From the NCBI RefSeq assembly GCF_013374095.1, contig NZ_AP022672.1, positions 1,983,501 through 2,047,500 of the forward strand: a stretch of 64,000 nucleotides of DNA. The letters run 5' to 3'. A program made the position numbers and the translations under genes. The notes beneath the pieces were generated by a model, which was given only the letters and a program-made list of their open reading frames with translations, was not told the origin of the DNA and did no database searches. The DNA is from Sphingomonas sp. HMP6. GTDB lineage: Bacteria; Pseudomonadota; Alphaproteobacteria; Sphingomonadales; Sphingomonadaceae. Shown one piece after another: positions 26,412 to 35,309 of this stretch (position 1 is its first letter; the number at the start of each line of letters is the position of its first letter).

Positions 26412-27509
26412 ATGACGGAAATGGCCACTTTCTCGACCGATCGGGACACGGTCCGCTTCACGGGCAGCCTGTCGCTCGCGAAGATTGGCAACTTGCCCGA
26501 GCGCCTGCGAGCATTCGAAGGCACGGTTGCCCGCGTCGATCTGAGCCAGATCGAACGGATCGACACGGTCGGCGCCTGGCTAATTCACCGCTTCTCTGCC
26601 GAACACGACGCCGAAGTGGTAGGGCTCGACAGCGATGGCGAGCATCTGCTCGCCCAAGTGTCGAGCGCCGATCAACCGGTGGCGATGCGCCCCGCCCCTG
26701 TCGGCAGCATCAAGCGCGTCGTGGGTGAAATTGGCGCGGCGGTCGAACAGACCGGGCGGACGCTCTACGGTCTGCTCGGTTTTCTGGGCGCGACGCTGAT
26801 CGCCTTCTGGCAAGTCGCGACGCACCCGAAGCGCTTCCGTTTCAACGCCGTGGTCCAGCGTTTCGAGGTCGTGGGCGTCAGCGCGCTTGCGATCGTCGGA
26901 CTGATGAGCTTCCTGATCGGCATCGTCATCGCACAACAGGGTGCGGTCCAGCTTCAACAATTCGGTGCCGAATTCCTGACGATCAATCTGGTCGGGCGGA
27001 TCACGCTGCGCGAATTGGGCGTGCTGATGACCGCGATCATGGTCGCGGGCCGATCGGGTTCCGCCTTCGCTGCGCAGATCGGCACGATGAAGCTGACCGA
27101 GGAAGTCGATGCGATGCGCACGATCGGCGTATCGCCGATGGAGGCGCTGGTACTGCCGCGCGTGCTGGCGACGGTCATCATGATGCCGCTGCTTGGCATG
27201 TACGCATCGATCGTCACAATCATCGGCGGCGGGCTGTTGTGCTGGATCACGCTCGACATTCCGCCCGTAACCTTCATCCAGCGATTGCGCGAGGTTGTGC
27301 CGATCACCGATCTCTACGTCGGCCTCATCAAGGCACCCGTATTCGGCCTCATCATCGCGGTGGCGGGCTGTTTCCAGGGGATGCTGGTCGAAGGCGACGC
27401 CGAACAGGTCGGTACGCGCACGACATCTGCGGTTGTGCAGGCGATCTTCCTGGTCATCGTGGTCGACGCTTTTTTTGCCGTGTTCTTCACCTCGATCGGT
27501 TGGGTCTGA
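26412..27509 (+). CDS. mlaE: MlaE-type phospholipid ABC permease with N-terminal STAS (MlaB-like) domain
   Basis: A 365-residue fusion. Residues 1-95 look like a STAS domain (VDLSQIERIDTVGAWLIHRF), the role played by separate MlaB in E. coli. From about residue 110 comes the MlaE permease with five to six helices, including GRITLRELGVLMTAIMVAGRSGSAF and the EVDAMRTIGVSP coupling segment. Mla systems move phospholipids between membranes to keep outer-membrane asymmetry. Its stop and the ATPase start overlap as TGATG. Confidence 0.93.
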   Translation: MTEMATFSTDRDTVRFTGSLSLAKIGNLPERLRAFEGTVARVDLSQIERIDTVGAWLIHRFSAEHDAEVVGLDSDGEHLLAQVSSADQPVAMRPAPVGSIKRVVGEIGAAVEQTGRTLYGLLGFLGATLIAFWQVATHPKRFRFNAVVQRFEVVGVSALAIVGLMSFLIGIVIAQQGAVQLQQFGAEFLTINLVGRITLRELGVLMTAIMVAGRSGSAFAAQIGTMKLTEEVDAMRTIGVSPMEALVLPRVLATVIMMPLLGMYASIVTIIGGGLLCWITLDIPPVTFIQRLREVVPITDLYVGLIKAPVFGLIIAVAGCFQGMLVEGDAEQVGTRTTSAVVQAIFLVIVVDAFFAVFFTSIGWV

Positions 27510-28330
27510 TGCGCAGCGACAAAGAAGATGATCCGGTCATCGTCGTGCGCGGCCTGAAAAGCGCGTTCGGCGAGCAGGTCGTGCATGAAGGTCTTGACCT
27601 GTCGGTGCGGCGTGGCGAGATTTTCGGCGTGGTCGGCGGATCGGGAACCGGCAAATCGGTGCTGATGCGCTCGATCATCGGGCTACAGACGCCCGTAGAA
27701 GGCGAGATCGAAGTATTCGGCCAGCCGACGATCAACCGCGACGAGACCGAACTCACCGACCTGACCAAACGCTGGGGCGTGTTGTTCCAGGGGGGCGCAT
27801 TGTTCTCAACGCTGACGGTGGCCGAAAACGTTCAGGTGCCGATCCGCGAGTTCTACCCCAAGTTAGATGGCGCGCTGCTCGACGAGATCGCCGCGTACAA
27901 GGTGGTGATGACCGGCCTTCCCGCCGATGCGGGTCCGAAATTCCCCGCCGAACTGTCGGGCGGCATGAAGAAGCGCGCCGGGCTCGCTCGCGCGCTCGCG
28001 CTGGACCCGGAATTGCTGTTCCTCGACGAGCCGACCGCTGGGCTCGATCCGATCGGCGCGGCGGCATTCGACGAACTCACCAAATCGCTGCAAAAGACGC
28101 TCGGGCTGACGGTGTTCCTGATCACCCACGATCTCGACACGCTGTACGCGATTTGCGACCGCGTCGCGGTGCTGGCGGACAAACACGTCATTGCGGTCGG
28201 TACGATCGACGAACTGCTCGCGCTGGATCATCCGTGGATCCAGGAATATTTCAAGGGGCCACGCGGCCGCGCCGCAACCGCCACGATCGAACACAATAAA
28301 GAGACCGCGCGCGCGGAAGGGCTAGGCTGA
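27509..28330 (+). CDS. mlaF: MlaF-type ABC ATPase
   Basis: A 273-residue ATPase. Walker A is GGSGTGKSV, the signature is LSGGMKKRAG, Walker B is LLFLDEPTAGLD, and the switch His is in LITHDLD. A 25-residue C-terminal tail follows the ABC fold, similar to the MlaF extension that contacts MlaB. It powers the permease above. The ATG at 27509 overlaps the permease stop, and its own stop overlaps the MCE gene start (TGATG at 28328-28332). Confidence 0.95.
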   Translation: MRSDKEDDPVIVVRGLKSAFGEQVVHEGLDLSVRRGEIFGVVGGSGTGKSVLMRSIIGLQTPVEGEIEVFGQPTINRDETELTDLTKRWGVLFQGGALFSTLTVAENVQVPIREFYPKLDGALLDEIAAYKVVMTGLPADAGPKFPAELSGGMKKRAGLARALALDPELLFLDEPTAGLDPIGAAAFDELTKSLQKTLGLTVFLITHDLDTLYAICDRVAVLADKHVIAVGTIDELLALDHPWIQEYFKGPRGRAATATIEHNKETARAEGLG

Positions 28331-29301
28331 TGGAAACCCGTTCTAACCATGTGCTGGTCGGCACGGTCGTGCTGATCCTGTTGGCGGTGATGCTGCTGTT
28401 CCTGGTATGGATCGCACGCTGGGGCACCGCGACCGACAAGGAATATGACATCTTTTTCAAACAGTCGGTCGACGGTCTCGCCAAGGGGTCGGCGGTTGCG
28501 TTTTCCGGCGTGCCGACGGGACAAGTCAAGGAAATCACGCTATGGAAGCCCGATCCCTCGCTGGTCCGCGTCCGCATTTCGGTCAGCCCCGACACGCCGA
28601 TCTTGGTCGGCACGACTGCGACGCTGCAGGGCAGCTTCACTGGCACCAGCACGGTGCAGCTCGACGGCGCAATCAAAGGTGCGCCGCCGATCACCTGCCC
28701 GGCCGTCAACCCGCTCGCCGATTGCCCCAATGGCGTGCCGACCATCCCGACCAAGGCCGGCGGCCTCGGCGCGCTACTGAGTTCGGCGCCGCAGCTGCTC
28801 GAACGCATCTCGACGCTGACCGAGAGATTGTCCGACCTGCTGAACGACAAAAATCAGAAATCAATCACCGGAATTCTCGCCAACACCGATCGCCTGAGCA
28901 AGGCGCTAGCGGATCGCGGGCCGGACATCGCCGCGACGCTGGCCGAGACCAAGGTCGCGATCCAGAAGGCGGGGGCCGCCGCCGAGCAGTTCGGCAAGCT
29001 CGCGCAGACCACCAACGGCTTGCTCGAAACCGACGGTCGCCCGCTGATGGCCAATCTTAACAAGACGATTACCAGCGCCCAAAAGAGTCTCGCGACGATC
29101 GACGCTGCAATCGGTGACGCGCGGCCGGGGCTGCAGGCCTTCTCCAAGCAGACGATCCCTGAGGTCGGCCAGCTTGTCCACGATCTGCGGCAAATGTCGC
29201 AGGCGCTCACCTCGGTCGCCGAGAAGCTCGATCGCGGCGGCGCGACATCGCTGATCGGCCAACCGCAATTGCCCGATTACAAGCCCGGAAAGGGACAGTG
29301 A
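28330..29301 (+). CDS. mlaD: MlaD-type MCE-domain lipid-binding protein
   Basis: A 323-residue protein. One membrane helix (residues 8-30, VGTVVLILLAVMLLFLVWIA) precedes an MCE domain (about 40-120, with GLAKGSAVAFSGVPTGQVKEI). The rest is long amphipathic helix (LLERISTLTERLSDLL; SAQKSLATIDAAIGDARPGL) ending in a Pro-containing tail. MCE proteins form hexameric periplasmic rings that pass lipids. It is much longer than E. coli MlaD (about 183 residues), which suggests a helical needle or barrel extension. Confidence 0.92.
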   Translation: METRSNHVLVGTVVLILLAVMLLFLVWIARWGTATDKEYDIFFKQSVDGLAKGSAVAFSGVPTGQVKEITLWKPDPSLVRVRISVSPDTPILVGTTATLQGSFTGTSTVQLDGAIKGAPPITCPAVNPLADCPNGVPTIPTKAGGLGALLSSAPQLLERISTLTERLSDLLNDKNQKSITGILANTDRLSKALADRGPDIAATLAETKVAIQKAGAAAEQFGKLAQTTNGLLETDGRPLMANLNKTITSAQKSLATIDAAIGDARPGLQAFSKQTIPEVGQLVHDLRQMSQALTSVAEKLDRGGATSLIGQPQLPDYKPGKGQ

Positions 29302-29303
29302 CC

Positions 29304-29894
29304 ATGATCCGATCGAAAACCCTGCTTGCGCTTGTCGCCTTCGCACCGCTGGCCGGGTGCATCAGCTTCGGGGCGAAGCCGCCGCCGTCGTTGCTGTCGC
29401 TCAGCTCGGCGGTGAGCGTACCCGCCGGGCAGACGCAATCCTCCGCCACCGCGCCCACCATCACGATTCTGGTGCCCGGCGCGGCGCAGGCGATCGCCGG
29501 CACGCGCGTGCCGGTGCAGGCGAGCCAGACCTCGATCGCCTATGTCGCGAACGCACAGTGGGTCGAACCGCCCAACCGCATGTTCGTGCGGCTGCTGATC
29601 GACACAGTCCCCGCCAAGACCGGGCGGATCGTGCTCAGCTCGTCGCAATCCTTTTCCGATCCTGGCGCGATCCTGTCGGGCGAATTGCGCAATTTCGGTG
29701 TCGATGCGGGCACGAACGAAGCCGTCGTCACTTTTGACGGATCGTTGATCCGCACCAGCGGCAAGGTGGTCGAGAAGCGCCGCTTCGAAGCGCGCGTACC
29801 GGTCGGCGCGATTGCGGCGGCACCGGTCGGCATCGCGCTGAATAAGGCGGCGAACACCGTCGCTGGTGAAATCGCCGATTGGGTGGGCAAATAG
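29304..29894 (+). CDS. ABC-type transport auxiliary lipoprotein (PqiC-like)
   Basis: A 196-residue lipoprotein. The signal sequence ends in the lipobox LAGC (Cys near residue 19). The mature part resembles the auxiliary lipoproteins of MCE transporters (PqiC/YmbA-like; SIAYVANAQWVEPPNRMF is the recognizable stretch). It probably sits at the outer membrane as the partner of the MCE ring. ATG 29304 is favoured by AAGGGA nine bases upstream; a GTG at 29298 overlaps the preceding stop. Confidence 0.85.
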   Translation: MIRSKTLLALVAFAPLAGCISFGAKPPPSLLSLSSAVSVPAGQTQSSATAPTITILVPGAAQAIAGTRVPVQASQTSIAYVANAQWVEPPNRMFVRLLIDTVPAKTGRIVLSSSQSFSDPGAILSGELRNFGVDAGTNEAVVTFDGSLIRTSGKVVEKRRFEARVPVGAIAAAPVGIALNKAANTVAGEIADWVGK

Positions 29895-29968
29895 CGTCCC
29901 TCTTGCGCTCCCCATTGCACCTGCGGCATTTGTCGTTACGGGGCCGTTAGGAAAGCCGGGGGGCGCAC

Positions 29969-30391
29969 ATGGCAGACGAACCGAAATCGAAAACGAGCAA
30001 TCTGGTCGGCATGATTACCGCGGTGACCGGATTGATCGCCGCGCTGGCCGCCCTTTCGGGCGCGTTGAAATTGAACTTTACCGGCCAACCAGGCGATACC
30101 ATCGCAGTAGCTCCGGAGAATACAGCAGCCCCGGCGAGCGCCTCCGCCCCGGCCAAGAGACCTCCCCTCACCGCCACGCAAAAGCGATCGAAAAGCCGAG
30201 GCGCATCCAGCCGATCGGGTGCAACGACATCGGCCCCACCCGCAGGCGGCGATATGGCAGACGCCGCGACTGGCACGGATCCCGACGTCGTCCACGAAAC
30301 CCCGCGCCAGACGGTCCACGTCGAAGCGCCGCCACATCATCATGAGCCAGAACCCGCCACTTCGCAGGACAGTGGGCCCGACGGCGAATGA
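29969..30391 (+). CDS. Hypothetical protein with one membrane helix and disordered tail
   Basis: A 140-residue frame. Residues 10-32 form one hydrophobic helix (LVGMITAVTGLIAALAAL). The remainder is Ala/Pro/Ser/Thr-rich with a His/Glu/Asp-rich end (VEAPPHHHEPEPATSQD). I do not recognise a family. It follows the Mla-type operon by 74 bases on the same strand and could be an accessory or an unrelated envelope protein. Confidence 0.55.
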   Translation: MADEPKSKTSNLVGMITAVTGLIAALAALSGALKLNFTGQPGDTIAVAPENTAAPASASAPAKRPPLTATQKRSKSRGASSRSGATTSAPPAGGDMADAATGTDPDVVHETPRQTVHVEAPPHHHEPEPATSQDSGPDGE

Positions 30392-30413
30392 CGGCCCGTG
30401 TGGTGGCTAACCG

Positions 30414-31304
30414 CTACCGTCCCACCACGGTACGGACCGGTACCATCAGATTGCACAGATCGACCGCGCCGGCAGGCACGGTGAAGAACGGCCCGCCGCG
30501 ATTGGCGCGCGCCTCCAACGTGGCGGCGAACACGGGCGCGTCAGGACGGAGATATTGGTAGGTCGGACGCTCGGCAGCGGGCAGATCGGCCACCAGCACG
30601 ATCCGCTTGATCGGCACGCGTTGCTTCGGGTCCTCGTAGAGTCCGAGACCGCCACCCGTCCCGCGCGGTAGAGCCGAGAGCGCGGCCATCCCGTCGATTA
30701 CGCGCCCGACGATCGCGATGTTGCGATCGAGATGGCGCGGGGCATGGCCGATGACTGCGTAGAGATCGCCTCCGGTTCCGGTGTCCGGCGCCAGATTGCG
30801 CGCCACGCCAACCATGCCGTAACAATGCGGCAGCCACTGCGCCTTGCCATCGCCCGCCACCGCCCAACCGCTCGCCGTGAAGCCGGTTCGGCGTGCATAG
30901 GCGTCGCGGTACGGATTAGCGACGGCCCGCCCATGCGCGCCCCAGGCCCACTCATATTCGGCAGGCGGATCGAGCGTGATGCCGGCCGCCGGCGGCTTCT
31001 TCTCGCTCGCATCCCCCCATTGCGTGACGTAATTGTCCTGCACGCGGTACACGCTCGCATCGCCCCACCAACCGCTGCGCGCAATCGTGCGGATATTGGC
31101 GACGTGAACGGGGGCAAATTCGCCGGCGAGCCACACGACCGCCCGACCGCCATCGGCGAATTCGATCAGCAAGAGATCGCCCGGATCGATCGCCCCCCAC
31201 GCGGCGGCGGGTGCTGCGGCGGCGAGTTGCGCCGACGTCTGCTTCGGCGGCGGCGCGGTGTCGGCCTGCGTCGCGGCGAGAAGGGCGAGAAGCGGAAAGA
31301 TCAT
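30414..31304 (-). CDS. Exported cyclophilin-type peptidyl-prolyl isomerase
   Basis: A 296-residue protein with a short signal sequence ([14 protein letters not shown]). The cyclophilin fold is recognizable from [36 protein letters not shown] (key part [15 protein letters not shown]) and from [13 protein letters not shown] and [14 protein letters not shown]. It is larger than minimal cyclophilins, with an extra C-terminal piece. It probably assists folding of envelope proteins. Start 31304 is preferred because GGGGG is eight bases upstream; ATG 31310 is also possible. Confidence 0.85.
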   Translation of the reverse strand: MIFPLLALLAATQADTAPPPKQTSAQLAAAAPAAAWGAIDPGDLLLIEFADGGRAVVWLAGEFAPVHVANIRTIARSGWWGDASVYRVQDNYVTQWGDASEKKPPAAGITLDPPAEYEWAWGAHGRAVANPYRDAYARRTGFTASGWAVAGDGKAQWLPHCYGMVGVARNLAPDTGTGGDLYAVIGHAPRHLDRNIAIVGRVIDGMAALSALPRGTGGGLGLYEDPKQRVPIKRIVLVADLPAAERPTYQYLRPDAPVFAATLEARANRGGPFFTVPAGAVDLCNLMVPVRTVVGR

Positions 31305-31404
31305 CGGCATGGCCCCCTGCGTGCCATGCGGATGCCCCCGGATGCAATCGGTGATTGCGCAGCCGCAAGCGACGCTCTAGGGCCACCCTCTGTCCAGGAC
31401 ATGC

Positions 31405-31495
31405 GGAGCGGTGGCCGAGTGGTCGAAGGCGCTCGCCTGGAAAGTGAGTATACGTCAAAAGCGTATCGAGGGTTCGAATCCCTCCCGCTCCGCCA
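31405..31495 (+). tRNA. tRNA-Ser (anticodon GGA)
   Basis: A 91-base class II tRNA including an encoded CCA (31493-31495). The acceptor stem GGAGCGG pairs with CCGCTCC (31485-31491). The D region is TGGCCGAGTGGTCGAAGGC. The anticodon arm is CTCGC-CTGGAAA-GTGAG with GGA in the loop. The long variable arm (TACGTCAAAAGCGTA) is typical of tRNA-Ser, and the T-arm has GGTTCGAATCC. Confidence 0.97.
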
Positions 31496-31828
31496 CTTCC
31501 GACTTGTAATTAGTCGCAAAACCCCAAGGGAATTTCCAAAAAATCCGATGGTAGGGTTTGCCGGCCAGGGTCGCATGACCGTTTCGCATCAGGTTGAAAT
31601 CCCGCATCGTTCGGTTTTTGCGCGGTGTTGAGCAACTCTCTTGTCGGCAGTCACGCAGACGCCATGCGGGCGGCCTTGAAAGCTGAGCGAGGTGCAATTC
31701 GTTGTGCCGGTCCATCAGACGCTTGCAACGAGCGCCCTTTAGCGCTTCGACGGTACTCTCAATATCTGACAGCTTGCGGGTGTATCCGCCAGTACGAGCG
31801 GGGCCCTGCCATGAGCTTGGAGCCGAAC
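31496..31828. other. Non-coding stretch after tRNA-Ser
   Basis: 333 bases with lower GC than the flanks and no convincing gene. tRNA-Ser 3' ends are common integration sites, but no repeat of the tRNA end, integrase or mobility gene is visible in the window. Part of it must be the leader of the 2-hydroxyacid dehydrogenase gene. Confidence 0.5.
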
Positions 31829-32755
31829 ATGAAACGAGTGCTGGTCGCCGCGCGCGCCGATGCCGATGCCTTTGCCGCAGAGTTCCGCGTCGCGCTGCCC
31901 GATCATGAGATCATCACCAATGTCCCCGACGACGGTCTGCCGGTGCCCTATGCCGTCGTCGGCCGACCCCTGCCGGGACTGCTCGCCGCCCTGCCGGGGC
32001 TCGAGCTCGTGCTGAGCCTCAACGCCGGGGTCGAGCATCTGATCGCCTCAGGTGAAGTGCCGGCGGGCGTGCCGATCGTGCGGATGGTCGATCCGGGGCT
32101 GGTCGACGGAATGGTCGAATGGGTCGCGGCGCAAGTGCTGGCATGGCATCGCAACCTGATCGCCTATCGCCGCAAGCAGGATGCGCGGGCATGGGAACCG
32201 GCGGCCGAGAAACTGGCGCACGAACGCATCGTCACGGTGCTGGGCGCGGGCGCGCTAGGCGGGCCGGTCGCGGCGATGCTGGCGACAATCGGCTTCACCG
32301 TGCGCGCGTGGAGCCGCACGCCGCGCGCCGTGCCCGGCGTCGCGACCTTTGCCGGGCGCGAGACGCTCGCCGAAGCAGTGAGCGGTGCCGACGTGCTGGT
32401 CAACTTGCTGCCTGCGACCGCCGACACTGTGGATCTGATCGACCGCGCGTTACTCGATCGGCTCGCGCGCGGCGCGTTCGTCGTCAATGGCGGGCGCGGG
32501 ACCGCGATTGTCGATAAGGATCTGATCGCGGCGCTCGACGACGGGCAGTTGAGCGGCGCGGCGCTCGACGTGTTCCACACCGAACCGCTACCCGCCGATG
32601 ACCCCTATTGGCTGCGCGAGGACGTGCTCGTCTCCCCGCATGTCGCCGCACCAACGCATGTCTCGACCGCGGTCGGCGTCATGGCGGACAGCGTGCGTCG
32701 CTGGGAGCGGAGTGAGACGCCGCCGAACGTCGTCGATCTCGACCGCGGATATTGA
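31829..32755 (+). CDS. D-2-hydroxyacid dehydrogenase, glyoxylate/hydroxypyruvate reductase A-like
   Basis: A 308-residue NAD(P)-dependent dehydrogenase. The nucleotide-binding loop is LGAGALGGPVAAML. The catalytic Arg is in VNGGRG, the Glu in FHTEPLP and the His in SPHVAAPTH. The short form without a long N-terminal extension and the NAGVEHL motif resemble GhrA. It probably reduces glyoxylate or hydroxypyruvate. The ATG at 31829 has GGAG eight bases upstream; an in-frame ATG at 31811 is less well placed. Confidence 0.9.
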   Translation: MKRVLVAARADADAFAAEFRVALPDHEIITNVPDDGLPVPYAVVGRPLPGLLAALPGLELVLSLNAGVEHLIASGEVPAGVPIVRMVDPGLVDGMVEWVAAQVLAWHRNLIAYRRKQDARAWEPAAEKLAHERIVTVLGAGALGGPVAAMLATIGFTVRAWSRTPRAVPGVATFAGRETLAEAVSGADVLVNLLPATADTVDLIDRALLDRLARGAFVVNGGRGTAIVDKDLIAALDDGQLSGAALDVFHTEPLPADDPYWLREDVLVSPHVAAPTHVSTAVGVMADSVRRWERSETPPNVVDLDRGY

Positions 32756-32938
32756 GGGCGTTCGTGCGCTCGCCCGACGGCTTTCGATCGACGTGCTTCA
32801 GGACGGTCACCTGAAGCCTGCCGCACCGTGGGTATCGATGGCCAACACCAGCACTTGGTAAATAGTGCCGGGTGCTGGCATGGCCAAATGCCGCCTGATC
32901 GCTACACTGCGCACAAACACAGTTGGGAGCAGGTCATC

Positions 32939-34405
32939 GTGCAGATCGAACGCCTCACGCCGGTCACGTCGTCGCTACAGCCGAGCAACCATCCCTATCT
33001 CAACCACGCCTGGACGCCGCAGCACGAAGAGGTGACCGCGTTCGATCTCGATGTGATCGAGGGTACGATCCCCACCGATCTCGATGGCGTCTATCTCCGC
33101 AACACCGAAAACCAGCTCCATCAGCCGCTTGGCAAATATCATCCCTTCGATGGCGACGGGATGATCCACCAGATCGATTTCTCGGGCGGTCGCGCGTCGT
33201 ATCGCAACCGCTTCGTGCGCACGCGCTGCTTCCAGGCCGAGCAGGACGCGGGAGGGTCGCTATGGGGCGGGCTGATGGACCGGGCGGGTACGTCCAAGCG
33301 TCCCGGCTTCGGCGCGCATGGCAGCCTGAAGGATTCGTCGAGCACCGATATCATCGTCCATGCCGGCAAAGCGATCTCGACCTTCTACCAATGCGGCGAG
33401 GGCTATGTGCTCGATCCCGAAACGCTCGAACAGTCAGGCGTCGCGCCGTGGGTGCCGCTCGATGGGATCTCGGCGCATCCCAAGGTCGATGATCACACCG
33501 GCGAACTGCTGTTTTTCAACTATTCGAAGCACGCGCCCTACATGCATTACGGCGTCGTCGATGCGGGCGGTCGCGTCACCAATTACATTCCCGTTCCGCT
33601 GCCGGGGCCGCGCCTGCCGCACGACATGACCTTCAGCGAAAATTGGTCGATCGTGAACGATCTGCCGATGTTCTGGGATCAGGAGCTGCTCGCGCGCGGC
33701 ATCCACGCGGCGCGGCTGCATGACGGCATCCCGTCGCGCTTCGCGTTGATCCCGCGCCACGGCAAGACGGAAGACATTCGCTGGTTCGAGGCGGCACCGA
33801 CCTACATCCTGCACTTCCTCAACGCCTATGAGGAAGGCGATGAGGTCGTGATGGACGCCTATTTCCAGAACGATCCGCAGCCCGCACCGCTGCCCAATGA
33901 GGATGGCTATGGCCATATGATGGCCTATGTCGATGAGCACAGCTTTCTTCCGCGGCTGCACCGCTGGCGCTTCAACCTGACCGACGGTACCACTACCGAG
34001 CAGCGCCTTGATGATCGCACGCTCGAATTCGGGATGATCGACGGCCGCGTCGCGGGGCGGAAGCATCGCTACATCTATTCGACCACGACCAAGCCTGGCT
34101 GGTTCCTGTTCAACGGCTTCGTCAAGCATGACCTCGAAACCGGCGAGTCATGGACGCTAATGCTGGAAGAGGGCCGCTATGCCAGCGAAGCGCCGTTCGC
34201 GCCGCGCGTCGGCTCCACTGCCGAGGATGACGGTTATCTCGTCAGCTTCATCACCGATGAAAATCGCGGGACGAGCGAGTGCATCCTGATCGACGCACGC
34301 GATATCGAAGCGGGGCCGGTGTGCCGCATCGCGCTGCCGCATAAGATTTCGAGCGGCACGCATTCGCATTGGGCCGACCGCAGTGTGCTGCGCCGCTACG
34401 GCTAG
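32939..34405 (+). CDS. Carotenoid oxygenase family protein (lignostilbene-dioxygenase-like)
   Basis: A 488-residue non-heme iron dioxygenase. The four iron-binding His are expected in GISAHPKVD, RLPHDMTFSE, YILHFLNAYEE and the C-terminal SGTHSHW; all four are present. GVYLRNTENQLHQPLGKYHPFDGDGM is the family N-terminal signature. Length matches lignostilbene alpha,beta-dioxygenases and the Novosphingobium NOV enzymes (about 480-490), which cleave stilbenes such as resveratrol. The substrate is inferred. A GTG start at 32939 with GGGAG upstream fits best; an ATG far upstream (32828) would add a leader without family similarity. Confidence 0.88.
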   Translation: MQIERLTPVTSSLQPSNHPYLNHAWTPQHEEVTAFDLDVIEGTIPTDLDGVYLRNTENQLHQPLGKYHPFDGDGMIHQIDFSGGRASYRNRFVRTRCFQAEQDAGGSLWGGLMDRAGTSKRPGFGAHGSLKDSSSTDIIVHAGKAISTFYQCGEGYVLDPETLEQSGVAPWVPLDGISAHPKVDDHTGELLFFNYSKHAPYMHYGVVDAGGRVTNYIPVPLPGPRLPHDMTFSENWSIVNDLPMFWDQELLARGIHAARLHDGIPSRFALIPRHGKTEDIRWFEAAPTYILHFLNAYEEGDEVVMDAYFQNDPQPAPLPNEDGYGHMMAYVDEHSFLPRLHRWRFNLTDGTTTEQRLDDRTLEFGMIDGRVAGRKHRYIYSTTTKPGWFLFNGFVKHDLETGESWTLMLEEGRYASEAPFAPRVGSTAEDDGYLVSFITDENRGTSECILIDARDIEAGPVCRIALPHKISSGTHSHWADRSVLRRYG

Positions 34406-34417
34406 AATAGCTCTCTC

Positions 34418-34493
34418 CGTTCGTGTCGAGCGAAGTAGGGACGCCGTGCGCAGCGTGTGAGGCGTGCTTCTCGACTTCGCTCGCAACGAACGG
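34418..34493. repeat. Intergenic palindromic repeat
   Basis: CCGTTCGTGTCGAGCGAAGT (34418-34437) pairs at 18 of 20 positions with ACTTCGCTCGCAACGAACGG (34474-34493). An inner ACGCC/GGCGT stem is present. It lies between convergent genes, beginning 13 bases after the carotenoid oxygenase stop, and resembles but is not identical to the repeats at 23077 and 38426. Confidence 0.85.
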
Positions 34494-34514
34494 GTTACCT
34501 GACGACGTGCAACG

Positions 34515-35309
34515 CTACGCCCGTTTCGGAAACCACGGCACAAACCCCGAAGTACGCCGGACATAATCCTCATAATCGGGCTTCTTGCGCTTCATCCGGC
34601 CCTCGACCGTTGGGACGCCCGACCATTTCATCAAGGTGAAGGTCAGAAGCACTGGTCCGGGCAGCGCCCACAGCCCCGTCCCGCTCTCGGCGGCGATCAG
34701 ATACAGGCCCCACCACACGCAGGCATCGCCAAAATAGTTCGGATGGCGGGTGTAGCGCCACAGGCCGGTGCGCAGCACCTTGCCTACATTCGCCGGATCA
34801 CGGCGGAACGCGACGAGTTGCGCGTCGCCGATCGTCTCGAACATGATTCCGATCCCCGCCAGCGCCGCCCCGACCCAGCCGAGCGCACCGACCGTTGGCG
34901 CTGCGTCAAGCTGGCCTAACTGCACCGGCAAGCAGACGATGAACAGCATCGGCGCCTGCACTGCATAGACTAGCCGGATCGACGCCTGGTTGAAGCCCCA
35001 GCCCTTGTGCTCCTGCGCCTTGGCGAACATCGTCTGATAGCGGCGATCGGCCCCGTGCTGCCGCCAGCGCCACAACAGATACCCGCCGAGCCGCACGCCC
35101 CACGCCGTACACAGCGCCATCAGCAGCAACTTTCGGTCCGGGTCACCGCCCGTCTGCACGAAACTGGCCCAGCCAAGCGCGACCATCGCCAGCGCCCAGA
35201 CGCTGTCGATCGGGGTCACGTCACGCGTCTTGAGCGTCACCAGCCAGAACAGCACGAAGATGCCGATCAGCACCACGGCGTTGACCGCGAGCAGCGACAG
35301 CGCGCTCAT
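34515..35309 (-). CDS. DUF1295 integral membrane protein (steroid 5-alpha-reductase-like fold)
   Basis: A 264-residue membrane protein of six to seven helices. The C-terminal part has GLWRYTRHPNYFGDACVWWG, the hallmark shared by DUF1295 and isoprenylcysteine methyltransferase/steroid reductase folds that binds NADPH or SAM. The true substrate is unknown. The ATG at 35309 overlaps the stop of the upstream thiolase gene by ATGA (35306-35309), so it is co-translated with a lipid-type thiolase. That favours a sterol or lipid substrate. Confidence 0.88.
   Translation of the reverse strand: MSALSLLAVNAVVLIGIFVLFWLVTLKTRDVTPIDSVWALAMVALGWASFVQTGGDPDRKLLLMALCTAWGVRLGGYLLWRWRQHGADRRYQTMFAKAQEHKGWGFNQASIRLVYAVQAPMLFIVCLPVQLGQLDAAPTVGALGWVGAALAGIGIMFETIGDAQLVAFRRDPANVGKVLRTGLWRYTRHPNYFGDACVWWGLYLIAAESGTGLWALPGPVLLTFTLMKWSGVPTVEGRMKRKKPDYEDYVRRTSGFVPWFPKRA

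Noticed and set aside
31455..31715. Frame running across the tRNA-Ser gene
   Set aside because: A typical artefact of reading through a tRNA; no family similarity.
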